In this document: positions 58,683-64,000 of the stretch, in pieces | How positions within the stretch are numbered: the first letter of the stretch is position 1 | How the letters are laid out: each line of letters starts with the position of its first letter | Assembly: GCF_007341385.1 (NCBI RefSeq) | Contig: NZ_VJYD01000014.1 | Coordinates: 1 to 64,000 of the forward strand | DNA from: Flavobacterium daemonense | GTDB lineage: Bacteria > Bacteroidota > Bacteroidia > Flavobacteriales > Flavobacteriaceae | Length of the DNA stretch: 64,000 nt | Direction of reading: 5' to 3' | Position numbers and translations under genes: made by a program | Notes under the pieces: generated by a model | What the model was told of the DNA's origin: nothing | Seen by the model: the letters and a program-made list of their open reading frames with translations, nothing else | The model's database searches: none

Positions 58683-61283
58683 ATGTTAAAGAAAATTTTA
58701 AAAGTAACCGCCATTGTTATTGTGGTTTTTGTGGCCGCATTATTTGCCATTCCCTACTTCTTTAAGGACCAAATCAAAGCAAAAATAGCAGACGCAATCA
58801 ATGAAAGTGTTGATGCCAAAGTGAGTTTTGCTGACGCCGATTTAAGCTTATTCAGAAACTTTCCGAATGCTGCGGTTGGAATCGAAAAATTGGTCATTAT
58901 CAACAAAGCACCATTTGAAGGCGATACTTTAGTTTCATTGGGACAATTGAACCTGAAAATGAGCATTAAAGAGCTTTTTAAAGGAAAAGACGAACCTTTA
59001 AGCATTGAAGGAATTACTTCTGAAAATGGTTTGATCAATATTATTTTCAACAAAGACGGCGTTGGAAACTTTGATATTGCTTTAAAAGACAAAAAAGAAG
59101 AAAAGAAAGACGACAACAGCAAACCACTGTCGTTAAAAATTCAAAATTATAAAATAGAAAATTTCACCTTCAGATATATTGACCAAGGATCTAAAATCAA
59201 AATGGTAATTGACAGCTTGAATCACGAAGGAACTGGAGATTTCACCAATTCAAAATTAGATTTAACTACAAAATCTACTGCAAAAGTATCCTTGGATATG
59301 GATAAAATCAATTACATGAAAAATGTAAAACTGACTTTAGACGCTGTTTTAGGAATTGATCTTGAAAAGAGCAAATATACTTTTAAAGAAAATAAAGCTT
59401 TAATCAACCAATTGCCTTTAGAGTTTGACGGATTCATTCAGATGGCGGACAAAGCTCAGATTTATGATTTAAAATTCAAAACGCCAACATCTTCGTTTAC
59501 AAACTTCTTAGGTTTAATTCCTTCAGCTTATGCAGCAGGTTTAGAAGGTGTAAAAACAACTGGAGATTTTACCGTTTCCGGTTTTGCAAAAGGAGAATTG
59601 ACAGATACAACGGTTCCAAAATTTAATATTGCTATTGCATCAAACAACGGTTCATTTCAATATCCGAACTTGCCTAAATCGGTTCAGAATATCGTAATCG
59701 ATACAAAAATCATCAACGAAACAGGAATTCTAAATGATACCTACGTAAATTTAGACAAACTTACTTTCAGAATTGATCAAGATGTTTTTAGCGCTAAAGC
59801 GAATATTAAAAATATTACTGTCAATCCTATTATTGACGCGGCTTTAAAAGGAACGATCAATTTGGCTAATCTTTCAAAAGCCTATCCTATTAAAATGGAC
59901 AAACCGCTTGCTGGTATTTTAAAAGCGGATGTTACTACGAATTTTGATATGGCTTCTGTTGAAAAAAGTCAGTATCAAAACATAAAAAATGCGGGTACAA
60001 TGAGTTTGTCAGGATTTAAATATACTGATGAAAACAATAAATCGATGAACATCAGCATTGCGCAAGTTGAATTTAATCCGAGTAAAATTAACTTGAAACA
60101 ATTTAATGCTACTACAGGAAAAAGTGATATTGCCATCAACGGAATTTTAGAAAACTTCTATGGTTTCATGTTCAAAAAACAGGAATTAAGAGGAAACTTC
60201 AATATGAGCTCAAATCAATTAGCGGTTGATGATTTTATGACGACCGGCGAACCTGCAAAAGAAGAAACAAAAACAGCAGCGAAACCAGCTGAGGCAATGA
60301 AAATTCCAGCTTTCTTAAATTGTACTTTAAATGCAAAAGCAACAACTGTTTTATACGACAATTTAAAACTAAAAGATGTTTCTGGAAAATTGATTATTAA
60401 AGATGAAAAAGCGATTTTAGAAAACTTCAAAACATCTATTTTTGGAGGAACAATCGGTTTGACGGGAGCTGTTTCGACTAAAGAAAAAGTTCCGACTTTT
60501 GATATGAATTTAGGTTTCAATCAAGTTGATATTGCGCAGACTTTTACGCAACTTGAAATGATGAAAAAAATTGCTCCAATTGCAGGAATCATCAATGGAA
60601 AATTAAATTCGACTATAAAATTAAATGGAAATTTGGATGCAAATGAATTGACGCCAGATCTAAAATCTATTTCTGGAGATTTGCTTGGCCAATTGCTTTC
60701 AAGTACTATTAATGCCAAAAACTCGACGTTATTAAATGCACTTGGTTCAAACATTAAATTTATTGATATGAACAAGGTGAATTTAAATGATATTAAAGCG
60801 GCTTTGACTTTTGAAAACGGAAAAGTGAACGTAAAACCATTTGACATTAAATACCAAGATATTAAAGTAACTGTTGGCGGAACTCACGGTTTTGATCAAA
60901 CAATGAATTATAATTTAAAATTTGACGTTCCGGCTAAATATTTAGGTAGCGAAGCAAATGCTTTTATTGCTAAGATGTCTCCTGCCGATGCTGCAAAACT
61001 GGAAAACATTCCGATCAACGCTATGATTACGGGTAATTTTTCTAATCCAAAAATCAGCACGGATATGAAAGCAGCTGTTAGCAATTTGGCATCTCAAGTG
61101 GCAAGTCAGCAAAAAGAAAAATTAACACAGAAAGGTACTGCTGCTTTAACTGATTTAATCAACAAAAACACAAAAGCAAAAGATACAACGCAAGCGGCAA
61201 AAACCGAAAAAGAGCAAAAAACTCAAGAAGTAACTAAAAAAGCAAGCGACTTGCTGAATGGGTTGTTTAAGAAGAAAAACTAA
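58683..61283 (+). CDS. AsmA family protein
   Basis: An 866-residue envelope protein with one N-terminal membrane helix (residues ~7-27, VTAIVIVVFVAALFAIPYFF). It is followed by a long repeat-rich beta domain typical of the AsmA/TamB-like bridge fold (FPNAAVGIEKLVIINKAPFEG; GNFDIALKDKK; FDMNLGFNQVDIAQTF; DVPAKYLGSEANAF). Family members are thought to move lipids between the inner and outer membranes. The C-terminus is Lys/Thr/Gln-rich (QAAKTEKEQKTQE). It carries its own promoter and terminator. The exact lipid cargo is unknown. Confidence 0.9.
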   Translation: MLKKILKVTAIVIVVFVAALFAIPYFFKDQIKAKIADAINESVDAKVSFADADLSLFRNFPNAAVGIEKLVIINKAPFEGDTLVSLGQLNLKMSIKELFKGKDEPLSIEGITSENGLINIIFNKDGVGNFDIALKDKKEEKKDDNSKPLSLKIQNYKIENFTFRYIDQGSKIKMVIDSLNHEGTGDFTNSKLDLTTKSTAKVSLDMDKINYMKNVKLTLDAVLGIDLEKSKYTFKENKALINQLPLEFDGFIQMADKAQIYDLKFKTPTSSFTNFLGLIPSAYAAGLEGVKTTGDFTVSGFAKGELTDTTVPKFNIAIASNNGSFQYPNLPKSVQNIVIDTKIINETGILNDTYVNLDKLTFRIDQDVFSAKANIKNITVNPIIDAALKGTINLANLSKAYPIKMDKPLAGILKADVTTNFDMASVEKSQYQNIKNAGTMSLSGFKYTDENNKSMNISIAQVEFNPSKINLKQFNATTGKSDIAINGILENFYGFMFKKQELRGNFNMSSNQLAVDDFMTTGEPAKEETKTAAKPAEAMKIPAFLNCTLNAKATTVLYDNLKLKDVSGKLIIKDEKAILENFKTSIFGGTIGLTGAVSTKEKVPTFDMNLGFNQVDIAQTFTQLEMMKKIAPIAGIINGKLNSTIKLNGNLDANELTPDLKSISGDLLGQLLSSTINAKNSTLLNALGSNIKFIDMNKVNLNDIKAALTFENGKVNVKPFDIKYQDIKVTVGGTHGFDQTMNYNLKFDVPAKYLGSEANAFIAKMSPADAAKLENIPINAMITGNFSNPKISTDMKAAVSNLASQVASQQKEKLTQKGTAALTDLINKNTKAKDTTQAAKTEKEQKTQEVTKKASDLLNGLFKKKN

Positions 61284-61301
61284 TGAAAATAATTCTTAGA
61301 A

Positions 61302-61333
61302 AAAAAGCTGTCCTTTTGGGATAGCTTTTTTTT
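61302..61333 (+). terminator. Terminator after the AsmA gene
   Basis: AAAAAGCTGTCC pairs with GGATAGCTTTTT around TTTTG, then a T-run. REP copy R5 starts at its end, as R4 starts at the fabD terminator. Confidence 0.85.
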
Positions 61334-61437
61334 TGTCATTTCGACCGAAGGGAGAAATCACACTAGAATCTCGACAAAGATTGGCGATAAGCCTTGAGGA
61401 ATTTCTAGTGTGATTTCTCCCTTCGGTCGAAATGACA
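61334..61437. repeat. REP-like ~100-bp palindrome, copy R5
   Basis: TGTCATTTCGACCGAAGGG pairs with CCCTTCGGTCGAAATGACA, and AGAAATCACACTAG with CTAGTGTGATTTCT. The centre has CAAAGATTGGCGATAAG. Confidence 0.92.
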
Positions 61438-61460
61438 TTACTTTGTAAATATTAGATATC

Positions 61461-62507
61461 TTATTTCTTTAAAATCGAATTTATGATTTGTATATAATCA
61501 GGAATTCCATTTGTGTTGGTATCAACACCAATACTGTTATTTCCGTATGGTTCGTATTTTTTCATATTTGCTCCTGAAAACAAACCAACGGTTGGTACTT
61601 TTGAAGCGCTAGCCAAATGCATAATACCGCTGTCCGCACCAATAAAAACAGCAGAATTTGCCATTACTGAACCTATTTCGCGTACATCTTTGCTGTAAAA
61701 TGAAGGTGCTTGAAAATTTATTTGAGAAACATTTTCAACAGGCAAAATTTCAAAAACATTATATTCAGGTTCGTATTCCTTTTTCAAAGCGGCGTAAAAT
61801 GCTTCCCACCATTCTACCTGATAACATTTTTCTCCGGTTGCAAAAGTAAATATGGCAATCGATTTTTTATTTTCATCGACAATTCCGTTCAAAATTGTTT
61901 TTCCCTTTGCAATTTCATCAGCAGATAATTTTAGATCAATAAGTGCAACTGGCTCTTTTTTATCTTCAACACCAAATTGGCTCAAAGCATATCTAAAATT
62001 ATAAACGGGGTATTTTGCAATATGATCGTAATCATCAGGAACTTTTACATTTTCTGGAAGGTCTCCAAAAATTTTGAATTTTGCACTTGAAAACTTTACC
62101 GCCAAACGTCCCGATGACGAATTCTGATCGACATTGATTACAACATCATAGTTTTGTTTTTTAATCAATGTCCACACTTTCAAATATTTGATTAATTCGT
62201 TGAAAGGCTTTTTAGGCAAGCTTATTATTTTATCGATGCTTTTGTAGTTTTCAAAAACAATTGGAGCTAGTCCGCCTTTAACAAATAAATCAATTTTACA
62301 ATTAGGAAATGTTTCTGTGACTTCCTGAATGAGTGGCGAAATTAAAAGCAAGTTTCCAAGTCTTTTATTGGGTCTGGAAATAAGCACTTTTTTGATTTCG
62401 TTTTTGTCAATTTGCCCGCTCTTCTGCATATCAGAACGGCCAATATTTTTGGTTAAACTACGCATTATATTGCGCCTGAATCCGTTAACCTTTTTTAAGT
62501 TACTCAT
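61461..62507 (-). CDS. Glycosyltransferase family 9 (heptosyltransferase-like)
   Basis: A 348-residue GT9 enzyme of the ADP-heptose:LPS heptosyltransferase type. N-terminal KKVLISRPNKRLGNLLLISPLIQEV is the first conserved block, and the C-terminal half has GADSGIMHLASASKVPTVGLFSGAN, which shapes the sugar-nucleotide site. The sugar transferred is not evident. It lacks a signal peptide and should act at the cytoplasmic side of the inner membrane. It ends 24 bases from REP copy R5. Confidence 0.87.
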   Translation of the reverse strand: MSNLKKVNGFRRNIMRSLTKNIGRSDMQKSGQIDKNEIKKVLISRPNKRLGNLLLISPLIQEVTETFPNCKIDLFVKGGLAPIVFENYKSIDKIISLPKKPFNELIKYLKVWTLIKKQNYDVVINVDQNSSSGRLAVKFSSAKFKIFGDLPENVKVPDDYDHIAKYPVYNFRYALSQFGVEDKKEPVALIDLKLSADEIAKGKTILNGIVDENKKSIAIFTFATGEKCYQVEWWEAFYAALKKEYEPEYNVFEILPVENVSQINFQAPSFYSKDVREIGSVMANSAVFIGADSGIMHLASASKVPTVGLFSGANMKKYEPYGNNSIGVDTNTNGIPDYIQIINSILKK

Positions 62508-62624
62508 TCATTTTTGTTTTTAGAATTAAAAAAGTTTTTACTTTATTTAATTTGAAAGTGGTATTAAACAAATCAAATATAAGTTAAATATTCCTTAAAT
62601 ATAAATTCTTTGAATAAGTAAATA

Positions 62625-62638
62625 TTACAATATTGTAA
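62625..62638. promoter_or_regulatory. Perfect palindrome TTACAATATTGTAA upstream of the GT9 gene
   Basis: A 14-bp perfect palindrome in the 250-base AT-rich gap 62508-62757, 118 bases before the GT9 start. It could be an operator, but in AT-rich DNA chance cannot be excluded. Nothing else is seen in this gap. Confidence 0.3.
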
Positions 62639-62757
62639 ATAAATTTAACAAAATTCACACCCTTTATCTTAAAAAACGCCGAAAATACAATGATTCTATC
62701 GCTTTTTTTTGAATTATATACGGGTGCTTAAAATGAATAGACGAAACGCTATTTATG

Positions 62758-63552
62758 CTAGACGTTTATGGTAACAACATAACCTTCGGAACCGCGAACG
62801 TTAAAAACAGTTCCGTTTTCGAACAAGAGATATTGTCCTTTGATTCCAACAAGTTTACCTTGAAATGAAGGTGTTTTATCTAAATTCAAACTGTTGATTT
62901 TTGCAGGATAACTTAAAACCGGATAATTTAATTCGTAAACATCGTTTTTCTGACTATAAAAATAGTCTTTGACCTCAGCAGGAATTAAGCTTTCAACTTT
63001 TGATTTTTCAAATATCAAATCACAAGATTCTGTTGTGCACTGAAGCATTTTTCTCCAGTTGGTTTTATCTGTATAATGATCTTTTAGTGCAACCTCGGTA
63101 ATTCCGGCTAAATATCGGTTTGGAACCTCAACGATAGAAATTGCCTGAGTTGCGCCCTGGTCAATCCATCTTGTTGGAACTTGAGTTTTTCTTGTCACTC
63201 CTACTTTTACTTCCGTCGAAAAAGCCAAATAAACAATATGTGGTTGTAATTGCACTTGAGACTCGTATTCTAAATCGCGGTCTGCAATTCCTAAATGCGC
63301 CGTACTCAATTCTGGCCGCATAATCCAATCGCCAACTGCAGCGCTTGAATAAAAACAATCGTAACAAAAACCTTGTCGGTATATTTTTTTCTTTTTGCCA
63401 CAATTCAAGCATTGAAAACCAGCAAAATTTATCTCAATCTCTTTATTCAATAATTGGTTCATACTTAAGAAACTATCTTCGAAAACCAAATAATATTGAA
63501 TTGGATTTCCCATTTCTGTCTGCATTTTTGTTAGTACGCCTTGATAAGTCAT
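62758..63552 (-). CDS. DUF2797 domain-containing protein
   Basis: A 264-residue cytoplasmic protein of the DUF2797 family. A zinc-ribbon-like cluster is at residues ~48-70 (CLNCGKKKKIYRQGFCYDC). It is followed by the family block ELSTAHLGIADRDLEYESQVQLQPHIVYLAFSTEVKVGVTRKTQVPTRWIDQGA (given in order) that resembles a GIY-YIG-like core (VKVGVTRKTQVPTRW). Function is unknown. It is divergent from the GH3 gene. The gap upstream (63553-63800) holds the GH3 promoter box. Confidence 0.85.
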   Translation of the reverse strand: MTYQGVLTKMQTEMGNPIQYYLVFEDSFLSMNQLLNKEIEINFAGFQCLNCGKKKKIYRQGFCYDCFYSSAAVGDWIMRPELSTAHLGIADRDLEYESQVQLQPHIVYLAFSTEVKVGVTRKTQVPTRWIDQGATQAISIVEVPNRYLAGITEVALKDHYTDKTNWRKMLQCTTESCDLIFEKSKVESLIPAEVKDYFYSQKNDVYELNYPVLSYPAKINSLNLDKTPSFQGKLVGIKGQYLLFENGTVFNVRGSEGYVVTINV

Positions 63553-63674
63553 TGTATTTTTGATTGAAGATTTCTTGATTTCGTTTTGCTTCTCTGAGTT
63601 TTAAATTTGTGCTAAAATTCAATTTAATTAGAATCTTTACGCAAAATAGAGTGGTTTTTTTTACAAAAAAATAC

Positions 63675-63682
63675 TATTTTTG
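63675..63682 (+). promoter_or_regulatory. -7 promoter box upstream of the GH3 gene
   Basis: TATTTTTG matches TAnnTTTG, 118 bases before ATG 63801. The leader contains AATCTAAAAT words. Confidence 0.35.
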
Positions 63683-63800
63683 ATAAGATGACAAAGTTAA
63701 TGTTTGTCTGTTGATATTCAAATTTTAAATTTCTTGATTTTGCGGAAAAGGCAAGATCGAAAATCTAAAATAAGCAATCTAAAAAATCTAAAATTCACTC

Positions 63801-64000
63801 ATGCCTGTATCTATCATCAACTCTTTCGCATCTTGGGTCCTTAAACAGAGGATACACCAAATAGAACTTTTTCTAAAATATCCGAGTGAAGTCCAAGAAG
63901 AACTGTTGCATAATTTATTGGCTGCATCAGAAAATACGATAGTGGGTAAAAAGTATGATTTCGAATCGATAAATTCATACAAGACGTTTACAGAAAGAGT
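63801..64000 (+). CDS. GH3 auxin-responsive promoter family protein, N-terminal part
   Basis: The open frame runs off the end of the window. The 66 residues visible (MPVSIINSFASWVLKQRIHQ, then IELFLKYPSEVQEELL and GKKYDFESINSYKTFTERV) match the N-terminus of the bacterial GH3 adenylating-enzyme family as I recall it. These proteins conjugate small carboxylic acids to amines in plants; in Bacteroidota the substrate is unknown. The start is ATG 63801, following the CTAAAATTCACTC leader. Confidence 0.8.
   Translation, partial: MPVSIINSFASWVLKQRIHQIELFLKYPSEVQEELLHNLLAASENTIVGKKYDFESINSYKTFTER

Noticed and set aside
60215..60847. Two long minus-strand frames within the AsmA gene
   Set aside because: They are mirror frames of a well-supported gene with matching codon-bias artefacts.

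Overview
The window is a 64-kb piece of an AT-rich chromosome from the phylum Bacteroidota, almost certainly a Flavobacterium. The clues are promoters of the TAnnTTTG (-7) type placed just upstream of many starts, a type IX secretion system (T9SS) plug protein, two secreted proteins with T9SS type-B sorting domains, DUF5916, DUF5103, DUF6370 and PA2169-type proteins, and protein sequences of typical flavobacterial character. It is mostly an ordinary housekeeping region. I see no phage, no insertion sequence with a transposase, no CRISPR array and no secondary-metabolite cluster.

Layout. 1-5.9 kb: two identical tRNA-Gly(TCC) genes, a GNAT acetyltransferase, two convergent L,D-transpeptidases of different families and a DUF5916 outer-membrane-type protein. 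6-14.3 kb: gpmI, a DUF445 membrane protein, map, a GxxExxY gene broken by an in-frame stop, a methyltransferase and a SNF2 helicase. 14.5-22.4 kb: T9SS plug protein, apaG, pruA, a carbonic-anhydrase remnant, an orphan gene, rsmG, a fatty-acid desaturase and an aspartate-type aminotransferase. 22.4-28.5 kb: repeats, a PA2169 protein, a lipoprotein, a U32 protein, purT, and a DUF6370/Crp-Fnr pair. 28.7-33.5 kb: the glyoxylate shunt (aceA, aceB) facing a ScfR/RamB-like regulator across a perfect palindrome. 34.3-37.4 kb: pirin, a 4Fe-4S mono-cluster protein, YceI and an AraC regulator; pirin and YceI share one promoter/operator pattern. 37.6-44.2 kb: DUF983, fabD, an EamA transporter, a galE/NTF2-like/DegT aminotransferase operon and waaA. 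44.5-49.5 kb: a heptad-repeat lipoprotein, YegP, tRNA-Leu and tRNA-Gly(GCC), mutS, DUF1573 and a SpoU methyltransferase. 49.6-64 kb: tandem lectin-like T9SS type-B proteins with an MmcQ gene, a folK-deoxynucleoside kinase fusion, sppA, a hydrolase, AsmA, a GT9 glycosyltransferase, DUF2797 and the start of a GH3-family gene.

How genes work together. Cell-envelope functions recur: L,D-transpeptidases, a Lpp-like lipoprotein, waaA, the GT9 enzyme, galE/aminotransferase, AsmA, and T9SS plug plus cargo. Carbon flow is represented by gpmI, pruA, the aminotransferase and aceA/aceB with a probable local regulator. Nucleotide and folate metabolism is represented by purT and the folK-kinase fusion.

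The most unusual layer is between the genes. At least five ~100-bp REP-like palindromes have arms that change in a compensated way. Several families of 'phrase' palindromes, built from 9-10-bp words such as AATTCGTG and AATCTGTG, are nested inside one another in both orders. A GC-rich element occurs twice on opposite strands with conserved flanks around a variable hairpin and looks like a structured RNA. Starts and functions were judged by reading the sequence alone; no database search was run.
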